A stretch of DNA of 64,000 bases from Udaeobacter sp963805485 (GTDB taxonomy: Bacteria; Verrucomicrobiota; Verrucomicrobiia; Chthoniobacterales; UBA10450). Shown piece after piece: positions 9,386-17,494 of this stretch. The notes beneath the pieces were generated by a model that was not told where the DNA came from, made no database searches, and saw nothing but the letters and a program-made list of their open reading frames with translations. Positions within the stretch are counted from its first letter, which is position 1, and each line of letters starts with the position of its first letter. The stretch spans positions 496,001 to 560,000 of the forward strand of contig CAWDUN010000004.1 in the NCBI GenBank assembly GCA_963805485.1. Direction: 5' to 3'. Both the position numbers and the translations under genes were made by a program.

Positions 9386-9853
9386 ATGACTCTTCCGCCC
9401 GACATCGAATTTCTGGAAGACATTCGTCTGTTCATTTACAGACCTCGGCGTTTGCTGGATGAAGCGTCGGTGACCAGAGCCGTGAAAATTCTTGCAGACT
9501 TGGAGGCAATGCTAAAAGAGCCGTTTAATCGGTTCTCCGACACGTCGGCAATCGATCGAGTCGAGTTGAATTATCAATATGTCATTCAGGTTTCTCTCTA
9601 TCGAGTGCTTTCTTACGCTGATCGGGCACCGGTGAAATCGGCAATTCTCGCGACCGAGTCCACAGTCGGCCACTATTTCCAATTGCATGCCATAATCACT
9701 CAGGAGTCCCCAATCAGTGTTCGAATATTCCAACAACGAGGAGATGCCGCGAAATGGCTGGGTGTTGCGCTGGAACGGCTCGTTGAAAATTCCGCGCAAG
9801 CGACAGACGAGAGCGGCAACCAACCAAACGGATCTGCTGTTAATGAACGATGA
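9386..9853 (+). CDS. STAS-like (SpoIIAA-like) protein, first of tandem pair
   Basis: A 155-aa protein with an alternating strand/helix layout: an N-terminal strand IEFLEDIRLFIYRP, helix ASVTRAVKILADLEAML, a core FNRFSDTS, then AILATESTVGHY and ISVRIFQQRGDAAKWLG. The pattern resembles SpoIIAA-like STAS proteins, a weak fold-level match. About half the residues are shared with the next gene, whose ATG overlaps this stop codon (ATGA at 9850). The ATG at 9386 aligns exactly with the start of the paralogue, so it is preferred to the GTG one codon earlier. The role is unknown; partner switching with the upstream SpoIIE-type phosphatase is possible but unsupported. Confidence 0.75.
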   Translation: MTLPPDIEFLEDIRLFIYRPRRLLDEASVTRAVKILADLEAMLKEPFNRFSDTSAIDRVELNYQYVIQVSLYRVLSYADRAPVKSAILATESTVGHYFQLHAIITQESPISVRIFQQRGDAAKWLGVALERLVENSAQATDESGNQPNGSAVNER

Positions 9854-10278
9854 AACTTCCGGCTAACATCGAATTTCACGAAGACATTCGTCTCCTCATC
9901 TATCGACCGCATGGTGTGATAGACGAGGCGTCCGTTAAAAAGGTTGTGTCTGTTCTCGAAGATCTCGAAGCCAAGCTCCAAAAGCCCTTCAATCGATTTT
10001 CCGATACTCTAGAGGCCGATGAAATTGAGCTTAATTTCAAATACGTCATTCAAGTCTCTCTCTGTCGTCGGCTGTCGTACGCGGGGCATCCACCGGTGAA
10101 GTCGGCAATTCTTGCTACCGATGCAACTATGATTCATTACGCGCGGTTGCATGCCGTGCTGACTCAAGGCTCGCCGATCAACGTGCGTGTTTTTCGGCAT
10201 CGAGAAGAAGCTGCGAAGTGGCTTGGGGTACCGCTCGAGCGGTTAACGATGGATCGCCAGCGAACACAGGCAGGTTAA
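9850..10278 (+). CDS. STAS-like (SpoIIAA-like) protein, second of tandem pair
   Basis: A 142-aa paralogue of the preceding gene, translationally coupled through a 4-base overlap. Shared landmarks are IEFHEDIRLLIYRP, FNRFSDT, YVIQVSL, LSYAG.PPVKSAILAT and AAKWLG.PLERL. It lacks the polar C-terminal tail of its neighbour. The pair arose by tandem duplication and has since diverged, so the two products may form a heterodimer or have separate partners. There is no signal peptide or membrane segment. From 10279 to 10527 no gene or clear regulatory site could be seen. Confidence 0.75.
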   Translation: MKLPANIEFHEDIRLLIYRPHGVIDEASVKKVVSVLEDLEAKLQKPFNRFSDTLEADEIELNFKYVIQVSLCRRLSYAGHPPVKSAILATDATMIHYARLHAVLTQGSPINVRVFRHREEAAKWLGVPLERLTMDRQRTQAG

Positions 10279-10527
10279 ACCGATGCATTTCGAGCCGCTA
10301 TGCCTGAGCTGACTGGTCGCTCGACGACTGTCGGCAAGGCTTTGCAAAGCGACGCTAGCAACGCCGCCAATCCCTGGCGATGGTCTGCTGCCGAATCGAT
10401 TTTTTCCGGCTGGCGCTAGCTTGTCGATGATCTTTGGCACCCCGGCGTTGTCGCGCCGCTATAAGACCAAAGTCCCATTGTGGATGTGTCTTGCTTTTGT
10501 CAGCCTCTATCGGTTAACAAATCAGTC

Positions 10528-11199
10528 ATGAACAAGTATATCGCCGAATTTATCGGAACTTTCTTTTTCATCCTAACGATCGGCTGCACCGGAATCGGTG
10601 CCGGCTCCGGAGTCATAGTGCCGCTGGCCGTTGGTGCGGTGTTAATGGTGATGGTCTACGCCGGCGGTCATATCTCCGGGGGACATTACAACCCGGCGGT
10701 TACCCTCGGCGTGCTGATTCGCGGGCGGGTAAAAACAGCGGATGTGCTGCCTTACATGATTGTCCAAGTCATTGCCGGCCTGTTGGCTGCTGTCATCGTC
10801 ACTACGTTTCTTCGCGCTGGCGTTGCTGTCACTCCGCTTGTGCCAAAGATGGGACCTGCTTTTGTGGCTGAGTTTCTCTTCACCTTTGCGCTCGTGTATG
10901 TGGTTTTGAACGCAGCAACCGCGGAGGGAACGTCGGGTAATTCCTTTTACGGTCTCGCTATCGGCATGACGGTGATGGTGGGTGCGTTTGCGGTCGGAGA
11001 TATCTCCGGCGGCGCGTTTAATCCTGCCATTGCAGTCGCTATTTCGGCGATGGGCATGGTCAGCTGGAGCAACATCTGGATGTACCTGGTGGCGGAGTTC
11101 GCCGCAGCTGTGCTTGCGGCTGTGGTCTTCAACCTGATCAATCCACCGGCGCAGGTGGAACCTATCCCAACAGAGGAGCCGCCTTACAAAACGCCTTAG
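10528..11199 (+). CDS. Aquaporin-family channel with atypical second NPA motif
   Basis: A 223-aa six-helix MIP-family channel. The two half-helix motifs are HYNPAVTLG (Asn55) and AFNPAIAVA (Asn165). The residue after the second NPA is normally Arg, which forms the ar/R selectivity filter; here it is Ile168. Loss of that Arg is expected to widen or relax the pore, as in some aquaporins that pass metalloids or ammonia. It lies immediately before arsR and acr3, and aquaporins in ars loci are known to pass trivalent arsenic. The ATG at 10528 places the first helix (YIAEFIGTFFFILTIG) at the N-terminus. It is encoded on the same strand as arsR but upstream of the arsR operator. Confidence 0.9.
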   Translation: MNKYIAEFIGTFFFILTIGCTGIGAGSGVIVPLAVGAVLMVMVYAGGHISGGHYNPAVTLGVLIRGRVKTADVLPYMIVQVIAGLLAAVIVTTFLRAGVAVTPLVPKMGPAFVAEFLFTFALVYVVLNAATAEGTSGNSFYGLAIGMTVMVGAFAVGDISGGAFNPAIAVAISAMGMVSWSNIWMYLVAEFAAAVLAAVVFNLINPPAQVEPIPTEEPPYKTP

Positions 11200-11297
11200 C
11201 GTTGGCTGATAGCGAATACGCCTGATCAGTTCGAAGAGAATCTAGCAGCCAATCTGAAGCCGCCTTAGGCTGGTTAAAAATAAGTTGATGCACCTGA

Positions 11298-11321
11298 CTA
11301 TTTGGCGTAAATGCCAAATAG
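11298..11321. promoter_or_regulatory. Perfect inverted repeat, probable ArsR operator
   Basis: A perfect 9-bp inverted repeat, ctatttggc (11298-11306) and gccaaatag (11313-11321), with a 6-base spacer gtaaat. It ends three bases before the arsR ATG at 11325. ArsR/SmtB repressors bind short dyads in the promoter of their own operon and leave DNA when arsenite binds. The site leaves no room for a Shine-Dalgarno sequence, so the transcript may be leaderless or nearly so. The assignment rests on position and symmetry only. Confidence 0.6.
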
Positions 11322-11324
11322 TTG

Positions 11325-11645
11325 ATGAAGACAAACTCGACAAGGTCCCGCACCGATCGTCGTGCTGCAGTAATTAAGGCTCTGGGTCATCCGTCCCGTG
11401 TGCTTATCGCCGAGATGCTCACTGGGGGCGAAAAATGTGTGAACGAATTGACCGATGCTGTTTCGGCAGACATTTCCACAGTGTCAAAGCATCTGTCGGT
11501 GATGAAGGCCGTGGGACTGGTGGAGGTAGAGAAGCGCGGGCTGAATCAATTTTATCGTTTACGCTGTCCATGCCTGCTCGAGTTCTTCCGCTGTGTGGAC
11601 TTGATCTGCCAAACCGGGAATCAATCAGGGAGAGAGGTTGCATGA
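11325..11645 (+). CDS. arsR: ArsR-family metalloid-responsive repressor
   Basis: A 106-aa winged-helix repressor. The core runs ALGHPSRVLIAEML, CVNELTDAVSADISTVSKHL (recognition helix near residues 45-60) and LVEVEKRGLNQFYRLR (wing). Cys residues at GEKCVNEL and in the C-terminal CPCLLEFFRC could bind As(III) or another thiophilic ion; they are not in the CVC position of the E. coli ArsR helix. It probably represses itself and the downstream 96-aa and acr3 genes through the inverted repeat at 11298. The ATG at 11325 is chosen over a TTG one codon earlier. Confidence 0.88.
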   Translation: MKTNSTRSRTDRRAAVIKALGHPSRVLIAEMLTGGEKCVNELTDAVSADISTVSKHLSVMKAVGLVEVEKRGLNQFYRLRCPCLLEFFRCVDLICQTGNQSGREVA

Positions 11646-11696
11646 TTTCGCAATTCAGAACTTGGTCATAACGGCAAATAAACGGAAGAGGAAAGA

Positions 11697-11987
11697 ATGA
11701 ACACAACACTAAAAATCGATTACGAAATCAGCAGCGGCTGCTGCTCTGACGCATGCACTGGCGACTTATTCCCGGATATGCTCCATCTCGAACAGAACCG
11801 GCTCAACAAAGGTCGCGTTCTCGGTGTGCTGCTTGAATCGCAAGGAATCGGAATTCAGGATCGGAAGATTGAAGTGGATAGACGAGCGTGGGAGGAATGT
11901 CTTAAGAGCCCAAACTTCCGCGCCTGTTACGACCTGAGTATGGCGAAACTCGCGGTTCAGCGGGCACTGACTTCGGCTTGCAGCTAA
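11697..11987 (+). CDS. Cys-rich small protein between arsR and acr3
   Basis: A 96-aa soluble protein that I do not recognise. It has a strong ribosome binding site (ggaagagg a few bases before the ATG). Cysteines are clustered: SGCCSDACTGD near residues 14-21, then single Cys in WEECLKS and FRACYDL, and a C-terminal SACS. The N-terminal CCSDAC recalls the CCSTGVC element of the arsenite chaperone ArsD, but the rest of the sequence, rich in charged helix, does not resemble ArsD. By position it could carry arsenite to Acr3 or assist ArsR. It lies 51 bases after arsR and about 200 before acr3. Confidence 0.7.
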   Translation: MNTTLKIDYEISSGCCSDACTGDLFPDMLHLEQNRLNKGRVLGVLLESQGIGIQDRKIEVDRRAWEECLKSPNFRACYDLSMAKLAVQRALTSACS

Positions 11988-12189
11988 AGAGCGTGCTGGC
12001 GAAGCCGAACCTTTTGGACCCATATCATGCGTGGTCTGCAAATGACTTCTCATGTCCTCGCAGCGAACTTGATGCGCATTGCAGCATGGCTTGCTGCAAA
12101 AAGAAGTTTGGCACCGCGTTCAACAGCATGGCGCCTGGCATTACATTTAACGGCGTGCTGCGGTGCAGAGGGGCTTAGATAGCCGCCTA

Positions 12190-13290
12190 ATGAGAACCGC
12201 AGTAACGCCCAAACGGCTGGACTTCTTCGAGCGCAATCTGTCTCTTTGGGTCCTGCTTTGCATGGCGGTGGGACTCGCTCTCGGGAGGCTCCTGCCGCAG
12301 TTCACTATGCGGCTCGCGCACTGGGAGTTTGGCCGGGATTCACACGTCAACATCGTTATTGCCATTCTGATCTGGCTGATGATTTACCCAATGATGCTGA
12401 AGATCGACTTCGGCGGCATCAGCGGCGTGTTCGCTCGGCCCAAGGGCTTGTTCATCACACTATTCGTCAATTGGCTGATTAAGCCGTTCAGCATGGCCCT
12501 ACTCGGCTGGATATTTGTGAAGATGATTTTCTCGGGCTGGCTCGGCCTCTTCGACGCGCAGACGGCGAGCAATTACATCGCGGGGTTGATCATCCTCGCG
12601 GCGGCGCCGTGCACGGCGATGGTTTTCGTTTGGAGCTATCTCACCGACGGCGATGGACCTTATACATTAGCGCAGGTGGCGATAAACGACCTGATCATGG
12701 TGTTCGCTTTTGCGCCAATCGTAATGTTTCTCGTTGGCGTCAGCGGGGTTCACATCCCTGGCAATGTGCTGCTCATCTCGGTGCTGGTGTTCATCGTCAT
12801 ACCGTTGGCCGCGGGATGGGTCAGCCGGACCACGCTTATCAAAATGAGAGGCATCGCGTGGTTCGATTCGGTGTTCCTGCCGAAGTTTCGGCCCGTGACA
12901 ATTGTGGCATTACTCGCCACGCTGGTTTTGATCTTCGCGTTCCAAGCGGAAAATATTATCCGGAATTGGATCGCCGTTTTGCTGCTGGCGATACCGATCC
13001 TGATTCAGGTCTATTTCAATTCGAGCCTCACTTACTTGCTGATGCGCTTGTTCAAGGTGCGGCACAGTGTGGCGACTCCCGGTGCATTGATCGGGGCGAG
13101 CAATTTTTTTGAGTTGGCGGTGGCGGTTGCGATCACGCTCTTCGGCCCCACGAGTCCGGCCGCGCTGGCCACCGTCGTCGGCGTGCTCGTAGAAGTGCCG
13201 GTGATGCTTTCGGTTTGCCGGGCCTGCATTCATTCGAAGCGCTGGTATGAGCGCGTAGTTCCGGCGATTCAGCCGCTGCCACAGGCTTAA
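12190..13290 (+). CDS. acr3: Acr3-family arsenite efflux permease
   Basis: A 366-aa inner-membrane transporter with about ten hydrophobic helices. Family hallmarks include the conserved Cys141 in ILAAAPCTAMVFVWSYLT, the FVNWLIKPF segment, and the GASNFFELAVAVAI motif with its essential Glu. Acr3 exports As(III) as arsenite-thiolate or arsenite by proton exchange. It follows arsR and the Cys-rich gene on the same strand, so it is probably controlled by ArsR. The ATG at 12190 is preferred to an in-frame TTG/CTG region upstream because it begins the basic N-terminus MRTAVTPKRLDFFERN. About 200 bp before it contain no convincing gene. Confidence 0.92.
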   Translation: MRTAVTPKRLDFFERNLSLWVLLCMAVGLALGRLLPQFTMRLAHWEFGRDSHVNIVIAILIWLMIYPMMLKIDFGGISGVFARPKGLFITLFVNWLIKPFSMALLGWIFVKMIFSGWLGLFDAQTASNYIAGLIILAAAPCTAMVFVWSYLTDGDGPYTLAQVAINDLIMVFAFAPIVMFLVGVSGVHIPGNVLLISVLVFIVIPLAAGWVSRTTLIKMRGIAWFDSVFLPKFRPVTIVALLATLVLIFAFQAENIIRNWIAVLLLAIPILIQVYFNSSLTYLLMRLFKVRHSVATPGALIGASNFFELAVAVAITLFGPTSPAALATVVGVLVEVPVMLSVCRACIHSKRWYERVVPAIQPLPQA

Positions 13291-13514
13291 CTCGACTTGC
13301 GATGTTCGGTAAAATTCCCGCGACCCCACTTGAAGCTGATTCGCGCCAAATTCAAACCTGCCGACGTGGTCCCTTACTGCCGATTTTGCTACTGCTGCTC
13401 TTGCAGCTATTGTTTCCAAGTTAATTAACCGCCGATGCAAGCGACCCGATCGCAACAGACGAGCCGCCTTACGCAACGCCGCTTGAACATTCAACCACAA
13501 CTCTTCAGAATCTT

Positions 13515-13967
13515 ATGAGAGAAACCAAAATTATTGCAGTTCTCCTTGGCATCTGCGCATGCGTCGCCGCTTCATCTGTGACTGCGGCTACGATTCCCGC
13601 AGGAACGACACTGGCTGTAACGACTGTTAGCCTTATTACATCGCAGGATGCGGTGGGTGCTACTTTCGAAGCAAAGATTGCTCATGACGTCTCGGCCAAG
13701 GGAAACGTTCTATTGAAAGCTGGAACAAAAGCATTTGGCAAGGTTAGCTCTTCCCGTCGCAATCCGCGCAGGTCCGAGCCGCTCGCTGTGGAACTAACGT
13801 CTGTTTCAGTGAACGGACGCAATGTCGCGGTGAAGACGAGCCTGGTCACACCGCACGGTCCGCCGCAAACGGGGCGCCAGGCGCATTATGGACATACGGC
13901 TGGCACGACAGTAGTGAATCCTCAAACTCTGTTGCAGTTCCAGCTTCTGCAGCCAGTGACGCTGTGA
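13515..13967 (+). CDS. Secreted protein of unknown function
   Basis: A 150-aa protein with a clear signal peptide (IIAVLLGICACVAASSVTAA). The mature part begins TIPAGTTLAVTTVSLITSQDAVGATFEAKI, which is an all-beta pattern seen in many secreted hypothetical proteins of soil bacteria, where a T-L-x-V strand is followed by a G-x-x-F-x-A strand. A basic SSRRNPRR stretch and a C-terminal strand LLQFQLLQPVTL complete it. No catalytic motif is visible. From 13291 to 13514 nothing else was recognised. Confidence 0.65.
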   Translation: MRETKIIAVLLGICACVAASSVTAATIPAGTTLAVTTVSLITSQDAVGATFEAKIAHDVSAKGNVLLKAGTKAFGKVSSSRRNPRRSEPLAVELTSVSVNGRNVAVKTSLVTPHGPPQTGRQAHYGHTAGTTVVNPQTLLQFQLLQPVTL

Positions 13968-14026
13968 TGGCTGATTTACAGCACTGAGCCAATAGCTCCG
14001 CATCACGTTTCAGTTGAGCGGCGATG

Positions 14027-15034
14027 TTACCGTGTTGCATCGGGCGCCGGAGCAAAGGGGAGACCTTCCCTGATCAACTGCGAGAAATCAGGAGAGTCGT
14101 TAGCGGCGCGGGCACGTGTGTCGATCAGGCTTTGACCTTTTAGCTCGGCAAAAGGAAGTCCGCCGGTCACGATGGCATGGCGTTCGTACATCAGTTCGTC
14201 GCCTTTCCCATTGAGCAGGATTCGCCAATCCCACGGCACCCGCTCATTGGGTGGATGCTGTGTGCGGATGCTCGTTGTACAGTTGGTGGTGATGGCGTTA
14301 TACCAACGCGGTGTGTTCCGTAGACTGTTGAGCGAATGGATGTATTCAAGAAATCGTTCGCGCGCCTTCGCTGGCGAAACAGTCGTACGGTAAAGATAGA
14401 CATCCTCCTTGCGATAGTTTGTGCGCAGACGAATCACGTCTCGCTCATCGGCTACGATGTAGATGAGTTCGAACTGCCGGTACAATCCCCCAATCGTCGA
14501 ATAGGTTTGGTCAAGCTTCTTCCGAATTTCGATCGAGAAACAAAGCGGCGGCGCGTCAGCGAATTGAAAGCTGACAATGGGATGGGCGATCCAGGGCGAG
14601 CCCCAGTAATTAATCGCGAGGTCGATGCCAGTGATCTGCGAAATGTGCACCGTGCGTGTTTCCCAACGCGGGGTGTAGTCGGTTTCGCTTCGGTAGTCGC
14701 AGTTCCGTACGTTATGAAAGGTTACCTCGTCGCCTTGAGTGTCGGCCCACGCTTCCCTGGCGACGTCCGGCTGCCAGTCGCTAGCGTTGGTAGGAGAAAG
14801 CATCAGCCACCAGGTGAGCAGGCCGGCAAACAGCATCACAAAGATGACGAACTTTCGCCAGAATGGCCTAACGAATAGGAGGACGATGAAAAACGTGATC
14901 GCAAGCAATGCGGCTGCAACCTTGTTGCCATTGCCGAACGGAGCGTCAAACCACACCGCGCCGAATGCCCACGCGATACCGATGATGGCCGCAAGAAAAA
15001 CGAATAATGCTCCGGCCCATCGAATGACTCGCAT
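14027..15034 (-). CDS. DUF4105 membrane-anchored protein
   Basis: A 335-aa protein with about three N-terminal transmembrane helices (residues 5-27, 38-56 and 62-80) followed by a periplasmic domain. The domain contains the stretch VRNCDYRSETDYTPRWETR, a central strand-rich part, and YNAITTNCTTSIRTQ, which is typical of the DUF4105/Lnb N-terminal periplasmic family. The conserved NCT with its Cys and a His further on (ERHAIVTGG) give the domain a papain-like or NlpC-like look, but an enzymatic role is not shown. It stands alone on the minus strand, convergent with the secreted protein gene. Confidence 0.8.
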   Translation of the reverse strand: MRVIRWAGALFVFLAAIIGIAWAFGAVWFDAPFGNGNKVAAALLAITFFIVLLFVRPFWRKFVIFVMLFAGLLTWWLMLSPTNASDWQPDVAREAWADTQGDEVTFHNVRNCDYRSETDYTPRWETRTVHISQITGIDLAINYWGSPWIAHPIVSFQFADAPPLCFSIEIRKKLDQTYSTIGGLYRQFELIYIVADERDVIRLRTNYRKEDVYLYRTTVSPAKARERFLEYIHSLNSLRNTPRWYNAITTNCTTSIRTQHPPNERVPWDWRILLNGKGDELMYERHAIVTGGLPFAELKGQSLIDTRARAANDSPDFSQLIREGLPFAPAPDATR

Positions 15035-15145
15035 CAGATTACATTACGAACGTTCAGCTACGTGAGGTGAAGAGCCACTATGACGAGACATGCCTGCTAG
15101 AAACACGCCTGCAACTGAATTAGTCACAAAGTGAGACGTGCCCCG

Positions 15146-16789
15146 TCAAGGAGCCGCCTGAGCCAGGATCGTCTTTGAAGTGCCACGCGCCCTAAGATGT
15201 AAACGCAAAATCCGGTCAAGCTCAGCGATGGTTTGCGGCAGTTGGCATGCCCCGTGCGGCCCGGGAACAATTACTTCGGACTGCGCACCGTCAAGATGAG
15301 AGCTCCAGTAAGGGACGACCCCATCAGTACAATCCGGGCAATGGTCCTTCCCGCGATCGCCGATGATCGAGTGGTAGGGAACGCTGATCTGCGCTTCATT
15401 GACTATGGGCAACGCCGGATTTGACGGTTTCAGGCCGGTGATACTATTCGGGAGACGTTTGCCACTGCCGGTCAATTTCACAAGTTCTGCGCTGGTGAGC
15501 GCGTCTGTCATGGCCGAGGCAATGTTAAGTGGAAGAGCGATCAGACTAGTGCCAAATCTACCCAACCCGCTGCTGGCCATCTCGCTCCCGCGGTGCGGAG
15601 TACAAATGAACACGACGCGTTTAATCCTGGGATTGGCCTGAAATGTAGTGGCGCGCACAAGCAAGCTATCGCTGGAATTCTCCCTAAAAATGCTTTTCGC
15701 CGTTTCCCCCAGACTTTTCTCCCACATCGGCTTTGTGACCGTAATCACCTGCATACGAGTGAGCATCCCGCCCATACTGTGACCTACAACAACGTACGGG
15801 CGATGGTTCGGATAAAGTTTGTCGGCTTTGGCCAGCTCCTCGCGTAATCGCAATGCCGAATAGAGAATGGGGTTGCCGGTCGGATAGCCAAAGACCCAGA
15901 ATTGATAGTGCTTGCGGATTTCCGGGTCGGCTTGCAGTCCATTGATCGTTTGCGCCCAGTCGAATGGCGTTGAGATGAGACCGTGCACAAAAACAAGCGG
16001 AATCCGGTCCGGATCGTAAGGCTGCAGGAAATACAAGCCAGTCTTATCCATATAGCGATTGGATCGAAGTCCTCCTAACAATCCGATGACCAGAAGATTA
16101 CCCGGCGGCTGGTAGTAGCTGATCGGCGCTGAGAAATTGGCCGCCAGAGGACGGGTTTTTCCCTCAACGCTCGCCGTCGGTTGCTTGCGAGGGCGACGGA
16201 GGGCGAGGGTCGCATCTGTTGCGTGAAAATCGAGAGTAGCCGTGACCGGCGCAGTGATGCCCTTGGCAGGCGCGAACTGTTCAGGTGGATTGATGATTCG
16301 CACGCCGACAAGCGCACCCCCGACACCTTCCTGAATATTTGCTTTCTTGATCAGTTTTTCTTTGACCTGATCTGCGCGCTCAAAGGTAGTGAAATAGTTC
16401 GGCGCCCATACTCCGGGACTGGCAGGTTCAAGCCGTAAATGATAAGTGTTGGCGCCGTTGAGATTCAGCGGCTGATTCCACAGCCGTCCTCCTTCACTCG
16501 AGCGCAACAGAACAGTAAGTTCGCCGCACGCTGCGTTGTAGGTTTCACATGCCGGAGTTCCAATTCCAGTCGAGAGCAATGGTGCGGTCATCGCGGCAGC
16601 CTGCAAATAGTCGCCCGCTCGCTTTTCAACAGGAACATTTACTGACCGAGCCTCGCGCATAATGCCAGCGCTCGGCGCGTATTCGGGTCCCCGTACGGTC
16701 TGCGGCGCCGTTGCACAGCTGGCGAACAGCGCGACACACGTTATTCCGGCGATCAACCGAATGGATACCATTGTCTGTTCATGCTTCAT
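15146..16789 (-). CDS. Alpha/beta-hydrolase lipoprotein (lipase-like)
   Basis: A 547-aa outer-envelope protein. The lipoprotein signal is IRLIAGITCVALFASC, with lipobox FASC. The N-terminal 200 residues are uncharacterised. The hydrolase domain begins with IPLVFVHGLISTPFDW, has the oxyanion-hole HG, and the nucleophile elbow GHSMGG at about residue 340, followed by VFICTPHRGSEMASSG. A C-terminal PGPHGACQLP supplies a candidate catalytic His. The fold and motifs fit triacylglycerol lipases or esterases. The start used is the ATG at 16789; a second Met seven codons later is equally possible. Confidence 0.85.
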   Translation of the reverse strand: MKHEQTMVSIRLIAGITCVALFASCATAPQTVRGPEYAPSAGIMREARSVNVPVEKRAGDYLQAAAMTAPLLSTGIGTPACETYNAACGELTVLLRSSEGGRLWNQPLNLNGANTYHLRLEPASPGVWAPNYFTTFERADQVKEKLIKKANIQEGVGGALVGVRIINPPEQFAPAKGITAPVTATLDFHATDATLALRRPRKQPTASVEGKTRPLAANFSAPISYYQPPGNLLVIGLLGGLRSNRYMDKTGLYFLQPYDPDRIPLVFVHGLISTPFDWAQTINGLQADPEIRKHYQFWVFGYPTGNPILYSALRLREELAKADKLYPNHRPYVVVGHSMGGMLTRMQVITVTKPMWEKSLGETAKSIFRENSSDSLLVRATTFQANPRIKRVVFICTPHRGSEMASSGLGRFGTSLIALPLNIASAMTDALTSAELVKLTGSGKRLPNSITGLKPSNPALPIVNEAQISVPYHSIIGDRGKDHCPDCTDGVVPYWSSHLDGAQSEVIVPGPHGACQLPQTIAELDRILRLHLRARGTSKTILAQAAP

Positions 16790-17007
16790 AAGCGTCGGAA
16801 ATGCTAGGCGGGAAGTCTTATGAATGCACCAGGTTTGTCATGAGACTTTAGTGCTATCTCGGCCGGCCGGGAAGCTTTTGCCAGTACCGTCACGAATGCT
16901 CGCGAACGCGTGCCACAACAGCAACCATCATCTGCGCTGCAGATGTTCCCATTACGCAGGACGAACTGGTCCGACGTACTCAGGAGTCTTGCTCAACCCC
17001 GGCATGC

Positions 17008-17087
17008 GTGATCACGCGCAAACGTGCGCATCCGCAGGCGAATCGGCGAAAGAATTACCGTTACGTTTGTCTTGGCAAGACGCATGA
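17008..17087 (+). pseudogene. Short remnant resembling the gene at 18002
   Basis: The stretch starting gatcacgcgcaaac at about 17011 repeats, base for base over 14 positions, a segment of the intact gene near 18077. The translated match continues weakly (DHAQTCASAGES...KELPLRL against DHAQTFAYGEM...HKLYLDR) and then hits a stop at 17085. There is no plausible start or signal peptide upstream. I read it as a degraded duplicate, but the match is short and the call is tentative. The remainder of 16790-17494 holds only this and the next remnant. Confidence 0.35.
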
Positions 17088-17325
17088 GCGGGCGCCCCAG
17101 AAACGGTGGGTTACAAACAGATGGCAGCCTCGCAAAAAAAAATCTGACGTTTGCGTAGCGATTGCGTGACCTCGGCTTCATCCGATCCGCCACCTGAGAA
17201 CTCAATGGGCGGCTAAGTTCACAAGGAGCAAATCAATGACGAGCGATTCACCTAACGGTCGCCCGGCAGACGACCACTGAGACTGTTGATTACTCATAAG
17301 GGTTCGCTCATGGGGGGATTTCCTT

Positions 17326-17448
17326 TTGCAAATCGTTGCTGCTTTCGCCTCCGCGACTTCTTGGGGCGACAACTCACAGCATGTCTCGTTAGGCTCGCGC
17401 AACGGCTGTTATATCGTCCGGACGCTCGGCGATCTCTCCCTACCATGA
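17326..17448 (+). pseudogene. Truncated duplicate of the 17495 gene
   Basis: In this frame the DNA encodes AFASATSWGDNSQHVSLGSR and then NGCYIVRTLGDLSLP before a TGA at 17446. It matches the start of the intact neighbour (TFASVASAHDDSRYVSLGPR, NGYYIVEPDS): signal-peptide end, VSLG.RNG.YIV core, then divergence. No ATG opens the frame and the homology stops after about 35 residues. It is therefore a fragmentary paralogue upstream of the working gene. Confidence 0.55.
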
Positions 17449-17494
17449 AGATATGCTCGTGGACAGAATGCGGACGCAGGCTTATCGCTTTACC

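Noticed and set aside
11978..12178. A 66-codon frame between the Cys-rich gene and acr3, with a CCKKKFG stretch
   Set aside because: It overlaps the upstream gene's end and the acr3 start, has no ribosome binding site and no recognisable pattern; it is probably chance.
13291..13514. A possible small gene before the secreted protein at 13515
   Set aside because: The frames there are short and show no ribosome binding site or family pattern.
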